Source: an uncultured Gemmiger sp. (GTDB lineage Bacteria > Bacillota > Clostridia > Oscillospirales > Ruminococcaceae). From it: a DNA stretch of 51,318 nucleotides. Location of the stretch: the NCBI GenBank assembly GCA_944386495.1, contig CALXBE010000017.1:1-51318 (forward strand), given 5' to 3'. A program made the position numbers and the translations under genes. Under the pieces are notes generated by a model. It did not search any database, had not been told where the DNA came from, and saw only the letters and a list, made by a program, of their open reading frames with translations. This document shows, piece by piece, positions 1 through 8,911 of the stretch. How positions within the stretch are numbered: the first letter of the stretch is position 1; each line of letters starts with the position of its first letter.

Positions 1-55
1 GACCGCAACTTTATTCTACCAGAAGGTCTTTTTCACTATATAATCTCTTTACACT

Positions 56-72
56 CCCCGGCATAGCCGGGG
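56..72. other. GC-rich hairpin near the window edge
   Basis: A perfect 7-bp stem (CCCCGGC, loop ATA, GCCGGGG) followed on the + strand by GGTTGTTGTTG. It may be the terminator of a gene that lies before the window, but the T-run is interrupted by G. The first 55 bases hold no gene that I can support. Confidence 0.4.
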
Positions 73-100
73 GTTGTTGTTGCGCTTAAGCTAACAAAAC

Positions 101-145
101 AAAACCGGATACCGGGGAAGTTCTCCCCGGCATCCGGTTTTTATT
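101..145. terminator. Bidirectional intrinsic terminator
   Basis: Two stacked stems, AACCGGAT and CCGGGGA, face TCCCCGG and ATCCGGTT across a short loop, with one mismatch between the stems. T-rich sequence follows on both strands. It ends the TetR gene on the minus strand and could also stop transcription entering from the left. Confidence 0.8.
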
Positions 146-147
146 TT

Positions 148-744
148 TCATTTGTTCTGCGAGACCCGGGCAGCGGCGCCCCGCATTTGATCATTCAGCA
201 TGGTGTCGGCAAAGTGGATCAATTCTTCCGGGGTGCGGTCTATCTCTCCCAGCAGCCAGCTTTCCATAAGTCCTGCCAGCGCCACCACATAAAAATGGGT
301 CAGCATTTCCACATCAATAAAGGAATCCAGGTTGTTCCCCACCCCAATTTCATGGGCCAGCTGTTCAACGGTAAGGTGGATGATGGCGTAAATATCCGCC
401 TCAAAAAAGCGTTTGATGTGGTCACGGCCCATGGACCGCAGCGCACACAGGCAGACCGCCCGGTTTTCCTCCAAATACCGGAACATCTGGAGCAGCCCTT
501 CTTTCCAGAGCAGAGCCCCTTCCTGCTGGCGCAGCAGGGAAATAGCCTCCTTTTCAAACATCCAGCGGAGGAGGTCATAGATATCCTCAAAGTGATAATA
601 AAAGCTTTGGCGCCGGATATTGCAGGCAGCAGCCAGTTCCGCAATGGTGATTTTTTCCAGAGGCTTTTGAGCCATGGCTTTTTTCAAAGCATTGGCAAGC
701 TCCTGTTTTGTCTGCTCGGAAACAGAGAGATTTTTCTGGTTCAT
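148..744 (-). CDS. TetR/AcrR family transcriptional regulator
   Basis: This is a one-component repressor of about 198 residues. Its N-terminal TetR helix-turn-helix spans about residues 10-57, with the typical run ITIAELAAACNIRRQSFYYHF. The alpha-helical C-terminal half would bind a ligand and dimerise, and resembles the DhaS-like TetR_C group. I chose the ATG at 742-744 because a GGGGGTGG ribosome site sits just upstream; an in-frame GTG four codons earlier would place that site inside the gene. It is transcribed away from the MMPL exporter operon starting at 920, the usual arrangement for a TetR protein that represses a neighbouring exporter. The 16-bp palindrome at 819-834 between the two genes is the natural operator candidate. 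The ligand is unknown. Confidence 0.88.
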   Translation of the reverse strand: MNQKNLSVSEQTKQELANALKKAMAQKPLEKITIAELAAACNIRRQSFYYHFEDIYDLLRWMFEKEAISLLRQQEGALLWKEGLLQMFRYLEENRAVCLCALRSMGRDHIKRFFEADIYAIIHLTVEQLAHEIGVGNNLDSFIDVEMLTHFYVVALAGLMESWLLGEIDRTPEELIHFADTMLNDQMRGAAARVSQNK

Positions 745-769
745 AAAGGCTACCACCCCCTCAGTTTAC

Positions 770-778
770 AGTATAGCA
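770..778 (-). promoter_or_regulatory. Extended -10 promoter of the tetR gene
   Basis: On the minus strand TGCTATACT gives an extended -10 (TGn plus TATACT), about 25 bases before the ATG at 744. No good -35 box is present 16-18 bases upstream, which suits an extended -10 promoter. Confidence 0.55.
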
Positions 779-818
779 CATTGCCCTGGTTCCTTCTATC
801 GGTCAGATACCCCCTCTG

Positions 819-834
819 TGTCAAAATTTTGACA
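819..834. promoter_or_regulatory. 16-bp perfect palindrome, candidate TetR operator
   Basis: TGTCAAAATTTTGACA is perfectly self-complementary and lies between the divergent tetR and MMPL-operon promoters. TetR proteins bind palindromes of about this size. It also carries TTGACA on both strands, but no -10 is suitably spaced from either copy. Confidence 0.5.
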
Positions 835-853
835 TCCGCAGTTGTTTTGTCCT

Positions 854-882
854 TTGCACCGTTTTCAAAAGATGTCTAGCAT
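854..882 (+). promoter_or_regulatory. Promoter of the MMPL/GLUG operon
   Basis: TTGCAC, a 17-base spacer and TAGCAT are placed about 38 bases ahead of the first start codon at 920. The -10 matches the consensus only moderately. The palindrome at 819-834 ends 19 bases before the -35. Confidence 0.5.
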
Positions 883-919
883 AAAAGAAAATGCGCTCAG
901 TGCAAAGGAGGAAGATGGG

Positions 920-1249
920 ATGGAAGAGTACAGAATTGTCCTGGAAAGCCAGCTTGGTCCCCGGGAAGGCTCTCTCCTGCTGGAGGAGCGGGGCAACGGA
1001 GTCCTGGTTGGTTCCATCACCTTGCTTGGCGTGGAGAATCCCGTTCAGGGAGAACGAAAAGATAAAAATTTCATCCGGCTGTCACATCACCTGCGGACTC
1101 AGGTCAGCGACCTGGAATGTGTCTCCGTGTTCAGACTGGAAGGCAGCAGGCTTTCCGGGACCCTGCAGAGCAGCAAGTGCACCATGCTCTGGCGTGGAGA
1201 GAAAGTGACCGCCGGGAAAGGAGGCTTCCGAAAGAATGCCGGAGAATGA
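920..1249 (+). CDS. Small protein of unknown function, first gene of the MMPL operon
   Basis: A protein of 109 residues with no family that I recognise. It has no signal peptide and no membrane segment, so it is probably cytoplasmic. Its sequence alternates short beta-like stretches, such as EYRIVLES, SLLLEER and GVLVGSITLLG, with charged turns, which suggests a small all-beta fold. The start is the ATG at 920 because AAAGGAGG lies seven bases upstream; the frame stays open further upstream but lacks a ribosome site. Its last 14 bases overlap the MMPL gene, so the two are probably translationally coupled. A role as a small accessory protein of the exporter is only a guess from position. Confidence 0.7.
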   Translation: MEEYRIVLESQLGPREGSLLLEERGNGVLVGSITLLGVENPVQGERKDKNFIRLSHHLRTQVSDLECVSVFRLEGSRLSGTLQSSKCTMLWRGEKVTAGKGGFRKNAGE

Positions 1250-3680
1250 GAAAAAGGCAGGCCCCGGTTTTATGACCAGGCTTGCCACCTTTATTGTGGA
1301 TAAGCGGAATCTGTTTTTTCTGCTTACCATCATCACCATTATTTTTTCCGCCTTTTCCCGGAACTGGGTGGAGGTGGAAAGTGACCTGGCCGCCTATCTT
1401 CCGGAAGAATCCGGAACTCGTCAGGCTCTGGATATTATGGAAGAGCAGTTCACCACCTACGGCACAGCCCAGGTCATGGTAGCCAACATCTCCCAGGACA
1501 AGGCGGAGGAGCTGAAAAGCCAGATTTCCGGCATCAAAGGTGTCCAGAGTGTGGAGTACGACAACACGGAGAGCCACTATAACAACACCTCTGCCCTGTA
1601 TGCAGTCACCTTTGACTACGACGAGTCCAGCGAGGATTGCCTGGCCAGTCTGGAGGAAGTGAAAAACGCCCTTTCCCCCTACGACATCTATGTTTCCACC
1701 GAACTGGGCAATGCGGAACAGGAAGCCATAGACCATGAAGTAAGCGTTATCATGGTCTATGTGGCTGTGATTATTGTGCTGGTTCTGCTCTTTACCTCCC
1801 AGACCTATGCCGAGGTCCCGGTTCTGATTCTGACCTTTGTGGTGGCCATGATCATGAACCTGGGGACCAATTTCCTTTTGGGGAAGATTTCCTTTGTCTC
1901 CGACTCAGTGACCAGTATTCTTCAACTGGCCCTTTCCCTGGACTACGCAGTTATCTTCTGCAACCGGTACAAGGAAGAGCACCAGAATCTGCCCATCCGG
2001 GAAGCAGTCATTGTTGCCCTGAGCAAAGCCATCCCGGAAATCGGGGCCAGCAGTCTGACCACCATCGGCGGTCTGGTGGCCATGATGTTCATGCAGTTTC
2101 GCATCGGTTCCGACATGGCGGTCTGTCTCATCAAATCCATTCTGTTTGCACTGCTGGCCGTCTTTACGGTAATGCCGGGGCTTTTGATGCTGTTTGGTCC
2201 GCTGATGGACCGCACCGAGCATCGGAACTTTGTTCCCAAGATTCCCTTCGTGGGAAAATTTGCCTACAAGACCCGGTTCATTGTTCCGGTTCTCTTTCTG
2301 ATTGTCATCGTGATTGCCTTCCCTCTCAGCCAGAAATGTCCCTATGCCTATGGTGAAAGTTCCCTGGAAACCCCGGTTTTGAACAAGACCCAGATTGCAA
2401 AAAACATGATCAGAGACAACTTCACCTCCACCAACATGCTGGCTTTGATGGTTCCCGCCGGGGACTACGAAAAGGAAGCCGCCCTTCTCCACGAGCTGGA
2501 GGAATACGATGAGGTGGACTACACCATGGGAATTGCCAATGTGGAAGCCATGGGCGGCTACACCCTGGCAGACCAGCTGACTCCCCGGGAATTTGCGGAG
2601 CTGGCCGGACTGGACTACGAGGTTGCCCAGGTGGTTTATGCCGCCTACGCCGTCCAGCAGGAGGATTACGGCCAGATACTGGGCAATCTTGACAGCTACC
2701 AGGTGCCCTTGATCGATATGTTCCTTTTCGTCTGTGACCAGGTTGATTCCGGCATAGTGACTCTGGACGAGGAACAGACCGCCCTGCTCAATGATGCCTA
2801 CACCCAGATGACCTCCGCCAAAAAGCAGCTGCAGGGCACCGATTACAGCCGTATGCTGGTTTATCTGACCCTGCCGGAAAGCGGCGAGGAGACCTATCAT
2901 TTCATTGATACCATCCGGGAAACTGCCGGGAAATACTATCCCGACGGCAGTGTTTACATCGCGGGCAACTCCACCACGGAATATGACTTCCAGAAAGCCT
3001 TTGCCCGGGACAATCTTGTGGTCAGTGTAGTATCCATCCTTATTGTGCTGGTGGTGCTGCTCTTCACCTTCAAATCCGCAGGCATGCCGGTCCTTCTGAT
3101 TCTGGTGATTCAGGGAAGCATCTGGATCAACTTCTCCCTCCCCTACCTGCTCGATCAGCCCCTTTTCTTCATGAGTTACCTGGTGGTCAGCTCCATCCAG
3201 ATGGGCGCCAACATTGACTATGCCATTGTGGTGGCCAACCGCTACCAGGAGCTGAAAGACCAGATGAACCACCGGGACGCCATCATTGAAACCATGAATT
3301 TTGCCTTTCCCACCATCATTACCTCTGGTACCATCCTGGCGGTGGCGGGCACCCTTATCGGCATGATGACCTCCACCGCCTCCATTACCGGCATTGGCCA
3401 GAACCTGGGCCGGGGCACCATCATTTCCATTCTGCTGGTCATGTTTGTGCTGCCTCAGATTCTCCTGGTAGGTGGCAAGGTGGTGGATATGACCGCCTTT
3501 GAAATGCCCAATGTTGCCAAGAAACAGCAGGGACGGGGCCGTGTCAAGGTGGACGGTCTGGTCCGGGGTGAGATTCATGGTGTGGTCAGCGGCACCATCC
3601 ACGCCATTGTGGACGGGGATGTGGACCTTAACCTGATTTCCGGCACAGTATCGGAGGAAAACCAAGATGAAGCGGAATAA
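1236..3680 (+). CDS. MMPL/RND family transporter with a beta-repeat C-terminal tail
   Basis: This is an 814-residue inner-membrane exporter of the MMPL branch of the RND superfamily, which uses the proton gradient to move lipids or other hydrophobic compounds. It has the family's two-fold design: a first helix at about residues 28-46, an extracytoplasmic loop to about 165, five more helices, then a repeat of this pattern. The family motif is visible in both halves: LSLDYAVIFCNRYKEE near residues 232-248 and MGANIDYAIVVANRYQE near 657-673, with the DY pair expected to carry protons. After the last helix (about residue 765) comes an unusual tail with repeating G-V/I units (VDGLVRGEIHGVVSGTIHAIVDGDV) resembling a small beta-helix of bactofilin type. 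It overlaps both neighbours by 14 bases. The substrate is unknown. Confidence 0.9.
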   Translation: MPENEKKAGPGFMTRLATFIVDKRNLFFLLTIITIIFSAFSRNWVEVESDLAAYLPEESGTRQALDIMEEQFTTYGTAQVMVANISQDKAEELKSQISGIKGVQSVEYDNTESHYNNTSALYAVTFDYDESSEDCLASLEEVKNALSPYDIYVSTELGNAEQEAIDHEVSVIMVYVAVIIVLVLLFTSQTYAEVPVLILTFVVAMIMNLGTNFLLGKISFVSDSVTSILQLALSLDYAVIFCNRYKEEHQNLPIREAVIVALSKAIPEIGASSLTTIGGLVAMMFMQFRIGSDMAVCLIKSILFALLAVFTVMPGLLMLFGPLMDRTEHRNFVPKIPFVGKFAYKTRFIVPVLFLIVIVIAFPLSQKCPYAYGESSLETPVLNKTQIAKNMIRDNFTSTNMLALMVPAGDYEKEAALLHELEEYDEVDYTMGIANVEAMGGYTLADQLTPREFAELAGLDYEVAQVVYAAYAVQQEDYGQILGNLDSYQVPLIDMFLFVCDQVDSGIVTLDEEQTALLNDAYTQMTSAKKQLQGTDYSRMLVYLTLPESGEETYHFIDTIRETAGKYYPDGSVYIAGNSTTEYDFQKAFARDNLVVSVVSILIVLVVLLFTFKSAGMPVLLILVIQGSIWINFSLPYLLDQPLFFMSYLVVSSIQMGANIDYAIVVANRYQELKDQMNHRDAIIETMNFAFPTIITSGTILAVAGTLIGMMTSTASITGIGQNLGRGTIISILLVMFVLPQILLVGGKVVDMTAFEMPNVAKKQQGRGRVKVDGLVRGEIHGVVSGTIHAIVDGDVDLNLISGTVSEENQDEAE

Positions 3681-6600
3681 TACATTCAAGATAAAAGAGC
3701 GGTGGATTTCCGCCGGCCTTGCCCTTGTTCTGCTGGCCGGCGTTCTCTTCCCTGCCCTGGCCTTTGCCGATGAACCGGATGCCATCCATATCCAGTCCCA
3801 GGAGGACCTTCGGGAACTGGCGGAGAACTGCCGACTGGATACCTGGTCCCAGGGCAAAACCGTAATTCTGGACCAGGACATCGCCCTGGACCGGGAGGCG
3901 GAGGATTTTCTGCCCATTCCCACCTTCGGGGGGACTTTTGAAGGAGACGGACATACCATCAGCGGCTTTTCCCTTACCGGCGAGGATTCTCATGCCGGGC
4001 TCTTTGACACCCTCCAGCAAAGCGCTGCCGTTAATCACCTGAAGGTAGTGGGACAGGTGACCCCCAGCGGAGCCGGGAACATCATCGGCGGCATTGCGGG
4101 CACCAACTACGGCAAGATAATGGGCTGTTCCTTCGAGGGAGCCGTAAAAGGGGACGACTCGGTGGGCGGTCTTGTGGGGATCAACGAAACCACCGGCCAG
4201 CTTATCAGCTGCAGTTTTCAGGGCACCGTTACCGGGGAACATTATATGGGCGGCATCGCCGGGCAGAATACCGGCAGCCTGATCCAGTGCCGGAACGAGG
4301 GTGAAATCAACACTACAGCGGTAGAGGTATCCGCCGATTTATCCGACCTTTCTTTGCTGGGCACCCCCGAGAGCGTTCCCGCCGGCACTGACATCGGCGG
4401 CATTGCAGGATTCTCGGTGGGAGTGATTCAAAGCTGCACCAACGCCGGCAATGTGGGCTATGAACACATGGGCTACAATGTGGGCGGTATTGCAGGCCGT
4501 CAGTCCGGGTATCTGGACGGATGCACCAATACCGGGACCATCAAAGGCCGGAAGGATGTGGGGGGCATTGCGGGACAGCTGGAGCCCCAGGTGACCCTGC
4601 GCTATAACGAGGACCTGCTGGACAAGCTGTGGGCCGAGCTGGACACCCTGCAGGGGCTGACCAGCCAGGCCACCACCCACGCCCAGAACAGTTCCAGCAC
4701 CCTTGCAGGGAACTTCAATGACCTGTCCGCCAACATCAGTGCCGCCAAAAATGCAGTAAGCGGCCTGAGCGGCGCCCTTACCGACTGGGGCAATAAAAAC
4801 CTGGGGCAGATCAATGATATCTCTGCCCGTCTTTCCTGGGTGATCAGCCAGCTTGGGCCGGTATCGGCCAATATAACCGACTCCGTCTCCGCCCTTCAGG
4901 AGGCCGTTGCCCTGCTGCAGCAGGCTGCCGGGAAAGCAGACACGGGAAGTGAGGAGGGCGCCGCAGCCGCCGCCGAGCTGGAACAGGCCGCCCAGGATCT
5001 GCAGACTGCCGCAGACCACGCCCAGGCTGCCGCCTCCCATCTGAGCGCAGCCCTGGAACTGGCCCAGAAAATGATGGACGGAGGCCAGAGCACCGAAACC
5101 ATCACCGGCCTTTTGAATGAGCTGAACGCCGCCGGGGCCGAAGCCCAGCAGGCCAAGAGTTCCCTGGAAAGTGCTTTGGCTCACGCCGAAACCGCCAGAG
5201 GGTATCTGGAATCCATGGGAGAAGCAGGCACTGCCGCCCTGGAGGACCTGAATGCCGCTTTCGGGAAACTGGAATCCGCCCTGGGTTCTCTGGGCGGAGC
5301 AGTGGACCAAATCAGCCAGATCGTTTCCACCCTGGCAGACCAGCCGGCCATCTCCTTTACACCGGTGGACAGCAGTGTGACCAGCCAGGGGGACGCCCTG
5401 GATTCTGCCCTGTCCCAGGTAATTACCAATGCCAATAACCTGAGCGGCAATCTCACTTCCGCTTCGGACACTTTGCTGGGGGACATGAGAGCCATCAACA
5501 ACCAGCTGGGGGTGATCGTGAACCTGGTACGGGATGAGATGGAGGAGGTCAAGGAGAAGGATGCCGCCGATCCCTTTGAGGATGTATCAGACCAGGCTTC
5601 CGCCGAACCGGCTGCGGGCAAGGTGATGAATTCCCTTAACAGCGGCTCTGTCCAAGGCGATGTAAATGTGGCCGGCATGGTGGGGTCCATGTCTGTGGAA
5701 TACGATTTTGACCCGGAGGACGACCTGACCGAGGACGGCACCCGTTCCCTGAATTTCCAGTACCGTACCCTGGCAGTAGTGACCGGCTGCACCAACGAGG
5801 GCTCGATTTCCTCCAAAAAAGACTATGCCGGAGGGATCGTGGGCCGAATGGACCTGGGGGCCGTAAAGTCCTGTGAAAGCTACGGTCAAGTGGAAAGCTC
5901 CAGCGGGGACTATGTAGGCGGGATTGCCGGAGTCTGCCGGGCCACCATCCGGAACTGTTATGCCAAATGCTCCCTCTCCGGCGGTGACTATATAGGCGGT
6001 GTGGCCGGTTCCAGCGAGGAAAACTCAGTCATTACCGGCTGCTATACCCTGGTGGAGATTCCCCGGGGCGGCCGCTACACCGGTGCCGTCTGTGGCACCG
6101 AGACCGGAGAGTTCACCGACAACTATTATGTATCTGATTCTCTGGCCGGTCTGGGCCGCATCAGCTACACCGGAAAGGCCCAGCCCCTTTCCTTTGAAGC
6201 CCTGACCCAGGTGGCCGGTCTTCCCAGCCGGATGACCCGGTTTACCCTCCGGTTCCTGGTGGAGGGCGAGGAGCTGAAATCCTACGACTTTTCCTACGGC
6301 GCCTCCTTTGGCCCGGAGGCATTCCCGGAAATTCCGGAAAAAGAGGGCTACTATGCCGCCTGGGACACTCAGGACCTGTCTGATCTTCGTTTTGACAAGA
6401 CGGTGACTGCCGAGTATGTCCGGTATGTTCTCACCCTTCCCTCCCAGGCTTCCCGTCCCAGCGGGCGGGCGGTCTTCCTGGTGGACGGGAACTTTGACGA
6501 CAAGTCCTCCCTGACTGCCGTTGCCGTGGACGCCCCGGAGCAAATCAAGGGGGAAACTGCGGCGGAGCAGTGGCATCTTTCCTGGCCGGATTCTTCCGGG

Positions 6601-7632
6601 GAAAGTTATACCGTCCACTATCTCACACCGGATGAAACCACCCGGGGCTACTCCGTTTTTGTCCGGGAAAATGATACCTGGGAGAAAGTCCCCTGTTCTG
6701 ATTTTGGAAGCTACCTGGTCTTCCCGGTGACCTCCTGTAACCTGGATGTGGCCCTGGTGCCTGCCGCAAGTATATGGCTCCAGTGCCTTCTTGTGGGGGC
6801 AGCGGTGGTGCTGCTCATCCTTGTAATTCTGGCTGCTGTCCGGAAAAGCCGGCACACCCGGGCAAAAGACCTGCCCGCTCCGGTATCCGCTCCGGAAACC
6901 GCAAAACCGGAGAGCTCCCCCAAGAAGCCGACCGGCGCCAAAAAGAAAAGCCTGATTATTCTGATCTGTCTGGTACTTCTGGCCGTTGTTTTCCTCTGCG
7001 TATTCCTGAACGGGACTTTTGGCTCCGCAGCCAAAGCCTGCACCTTGCTGGAGGAGTTTGCCCGGCAGCCTGATAGCGCCATGGACCTGTCCATGAGCAT
7101 CCAGCTCAACGATACCCTGGCCAACGCAGAGCTGGATATCACCCGGACCCAGGTGGAGGGCCGCCCGGTCACCTGTATCCAGAGCCAGGGCCTTGCCCTT
7201 TATTACGCCGACAACGCCGTTATTATGGAAAACGGGAAAGCCTACAAAATCAACGACCTGCACCCGGACTATTCTCAGCTTCCCTCCCAGGCCGTCCGGC
7301 TTTTCAAAACCGGTTCCTTCTCCACCAGCCGCAGCGGCGGTGTGGTCACCTGTCAGTTGACAGCCGAAGGAGAAAATGCCAAGGAACTGCTCAAGGTCCT
7401 TCTGCCCGGTCAGGAAGAGAATTTCTCGGACACCCAAAAACTGACCGTAAAACTTTCTGTTTCCGGGGACCAGATTCTTTCCCTGGATTTCACCTCCCAG
7501 GGGACCCTGGTGGACGAGTCCAAAACAGCCTACTCCCTCACCGCCCAGCTCAAGCCCAAACAGGAGGACGAAGCCCTTGTCATTCCCGACCCGGTAAAAG
7601 AGGCCGTCCTCTCCGGGAACACGGCAGGATAA
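3667..7632 (+). CDS. GLUG-repeat membrane-anchored surface protein, ends at an in-frame TAA
   Basis: A 1321-residue exported protein. A signal peptide ends near ALAFA (residue 35). GLUG-type repeats with the core GGIAG or GGLVG occupy about residues 135-300. Then comes an Ala/Gln/Ser-rich helical, coiled-coil-like stretch of about 330 residues (about 310-640), followed by a second GLUG block (about 660-830) and a beta-rich region. Two membrane helices lie near residues 1034-1058 and 1095-1117, joined by a Pro/Lys-rich loop. The C-terminal domain after the second helix should return to the outside. It overlaps the MMPL gene by 14 bases, so the two proteins probably work together at the envelope. 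The reading frame continues after the TAA at 7630-7632 as far as 8271, so this product is probably a truncated form of a 1534-codon gene. GLUG repeats are known from surface proteins and adhesins; a specific role is not assigned. Confidence 0.82.
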   Translation: MKRNNTFKIKERWISAGLALVLLAGVLFPALAFADEPDAIHIQSQEDLRELAENCRLDTWSQGKTVILDQDIALDREAEDFLPIPTFGGTFEGDGHTISGFSLTGEDSHAGLFDTLQQSAAVNHLKVVGQVTPSGAGNIIGGIAGTNYGKIMGCSFEGAVKGDDSVGGLVGINETTGQLISCSFQGTVTGEHYMGGIAGQNTGSLIQCRNEGEINTTAVEVSADLSDLSLLGTPESVPAGTDIGGIAGFSVGVIQSCTNAGNVGYEHMGYNVGGIAGRQSGYLDGCTNTGTIKGRKDVGGIAGQLEPQVTLRYNEDLLDKLWAELDTLQGLTSQATTHAQNSSSTLAGNFNDLSANISAAKNAVSGLSGALTDWGNKNLGQINDISARLSWVISQLGPVSANITDSVSALQEAVALLQQAAGKADTGSEEGAAAAAELEQAAQDLQTAADHAQAAASHLSAALELAQKMMDGGQSTETITGLLNELNAAGAEAQQAKSSLESALAHAETARGYLESMGEAGTAALEDLNAAFGKLESALGSLGGAVDQISQIVSTLADQPAISFTPVDSSVTSQGDALDSALSQVITNANNLSGNLTSASDTLLGDMRAINNQLGVIVNLVRDEMEEVKEKDAADPFEDVSDQASAEPAAGKVMNSLNSGSVQGDVNVAGMVGSMSVEYDFDPEDDLTEDGTRSLNFQYRTLAVVTGCTNEGSISSKKDYAGGIVGRMDLGAVKSCESYGQVESSSGDYVGGIAGVCRATIRNCYAKCSLSGGDYIGGVAGSSEENSVITGCYTLVEIPRGGRYTGAVCGTETGEFTDNYYVSDSLAGLGRISYTGKAQPLSFEALTQVAGLPSRMTRFTLRFLVEGEELKSYDFSYGASFGPEAFPEIPEKEGYYAAWDTQDLSDLRFDKTVTAEYVRYVLTLPSQASRPSGRAVFLVDGNFDDKSSLTAVAVDAPEQIKGETAAEQWHLSWPDSSGESYTVHYLTPDETTRGYSVFVRENDTWEKVPCSDFGSYLVFPVTSCNLDVALVPAASIWLQCLLVGAAVVLLILVILAAVRKSRHTRAKDLPAPVSAPETAKPESSPKKPTGAKKKSLIILICLVLLAVVFLCVFLNGTFGSAAKACTLLEEFARQPDSAMDLSMSIQLNDTLANAELDITRTQVEGRPVTCIQSQGLALYYADNAVIMENGKAYKINDLHPDYSQLPSQAVRLFKTGSFSTSRSGGVVTCQLTAEGENAKELLKVLLPGQEENFSDTQKLTVKLSVSGDQILSLDFTSQGTLVDESKTAYSLTAQLKPKQEDEALVIPDPVKEAVLSGNTAG

Positions 7633-8271
7633 ATTTCCATTTCCCAGGACCTGTTCCGGCTGCTCAGTGCCTGGACCATTCTGGGGCAGGAGGAATCTTT
7701 CTCCGCAGATGTAGCCCTGAATGTCCAGTGCGGCCCCATCTCCCTGGATGAGACCCTGAAATACGGGCAGGCCCTTGTAGAGGGGACCAAAATCAGCTGC
7801 GTGCGGAAAGACGATCTGGCACTGTATTTTTCCGGTGAGACCTTCTGCGACCAGAACGGTCAGCTGCTGACTGAGCAGGATACTCCTCTTGCCAGCCGTG
7901 CCCGGCTGCTGGAGCTGCTCAAGCAGATCTGTCTCAACGGAGAATTTGACTGCACCGACACCGGCAACAACACCTGGCTCTACACTCTGGCCCTGGATGA
8001 AAACGCCATGAAATCCATCGCCTATGCTGCCGCTCCTGAAATGGAGTCTCTTCCTGTGGCCCTTTCCTCCGGCAGCGTACAGGTCATGGTAAGCGGTACC
8101 ACCATCAAAGAAGTGGACTGTTCCTGCACCGGCGGTCTGGAAGGTTTGGAAGAAGCTGCACCTGTTACGGTCTCTGCAAAGCTGGTATTTGAACAGAGCG
8201 GCGAGCTGACTGTACCCGGCGCAGTAAAAGACCAGTTGATACAGCGAGGAGGGTCAAATCATGGGGAATAA
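7633..8271 (+). pseudogene. C-terminal part of the GLUG protein gene, separated by one stop codon
   Basis: Reading on past the TAA at 7630-7632 in the same frame gives 212 codons without interruption, beginning ISISQDLFRLLSAW. The encoded domain resembles the domain just before the stop: LALYYADNAVIMENGKAYKI before it matches LALYFSGETFCDQNGQLLT after it, so the stop lies in the linker between two tandem copies. There is no ribosome site with a start codon that would let this part be made on its own as an exported protein; a GTG at 7801 is the first candidate and has none. It therefore looks like a recent nonsense mutation, a sequencing error or, less likely, programmed readthrough. The last 11 bases overlap the next gene. 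Confidence 0.75.
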
Positions 8272-8863
8272 AATCATATCCATTGCGCGGGAATTCGGAA
8301 GCGGCGGCCATGAAATTGCGGTCCGGGCTGCCGCCCGGCTGGGCATCCGGGTCTATGAAAAGGATTTGTTCCGGCTGGCCTGCCGGTACGGGGAACTTTC
8401 CGAAAAGCTGATGGAGTCTGCGGATGAGACCGCCACCAATCCCTTTTTGTACCGGACCGTACACGAGGGGAACTACCACGTCACCCGGGGACTTCCCACT
8501 TCGGAAGTTTTGTTTGACCTGCAAAGTCATCAGATCCGGCATATTGCGGCCCGGGAAAGCTGTATCTTTGTAGGCCGCTGTGCAGACTTTGTACTGCGGG
8601 ACCAGGAGGTGAATCTGCTTCGTGTGTTTATCCGGGCTCCTCTGGAAAACCGGATAAAACGGAAAATGGAGCAGGAGAACCTTTCCCGGGAGAAGGCCGC
8701 CCGGCTGGTCCGGAAGATGGACAAACGGCGAAAAAAATACTACGAGTCCTACACCGGCCTGGTTTGGGGTGCGCCGGAGGGTTACGACCTTTGCATTGAT
8801 ACCGGCACCCTGGATTTTGATGGTGCAGTAGACCAGATATGTACCGCCTATCAGAATCTGTGA
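8261..8863 (+). CDS. Cytidylate kinase-like family protein
   Basis: A 200-residue P-loop protein of the cytidylate-kinase-like group (PF13189). The N-terminus IISIAREFGSGGHEIA holds the modified phosphate-binding loop. The middle has the conserved IFVGRCADFVLRD segment and a charged LID-like stretch, RIKRKMEQENLSREKA, ends before KMDKRRKKYYE. Members resemble CMP kinase but are short and their substrate is mostly unknown. The true housekeeping cmk is usually beside other genes, so this is probably not it. The start overlaps the end of the GLUG reading frame by 11 bases and has GAGGAGGG upstream. It closes the operon and is followed by a strong terminator. Its link to the exporter is unexplained. 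Confidence 0.85.
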   Translation: MGNKIISIAREFGSGGHEIAVRAAARLGIRVYEKDLFRLACRYGELSEKLMESADETATNPFLYRTVHEGNYHVTRGLPTSEVLFDLQSHQIRHIAARESCIFVGRCADFVLRDQEVNLLRVFIRAPLENRIKRKMEQENLSREKAARLVRKMDKRRKKYYESYTGLVWGAPEGYDLCIDTGTLDFDGAVDQICTAYQNL

Positions 8864-8911
8864 TTTCCCTTTTCCATTTCCATGGAAGGATATTTTTCCC
8901 CCCTTCCGCAC

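Noticed and set aside
56-72. End of an IS200/IS605-type element
   Set aside because: The hairpin alone is not enough: no transposase remnant or second end lies within the window.
1905-3959. Long minus-strand open frame opposite the MMPL gene
   Set aside because: It has no start signals, low-complexity His/Gly-rich translation and lies fully opposite a well-recognised transporter gene; a codon-bias shadow.
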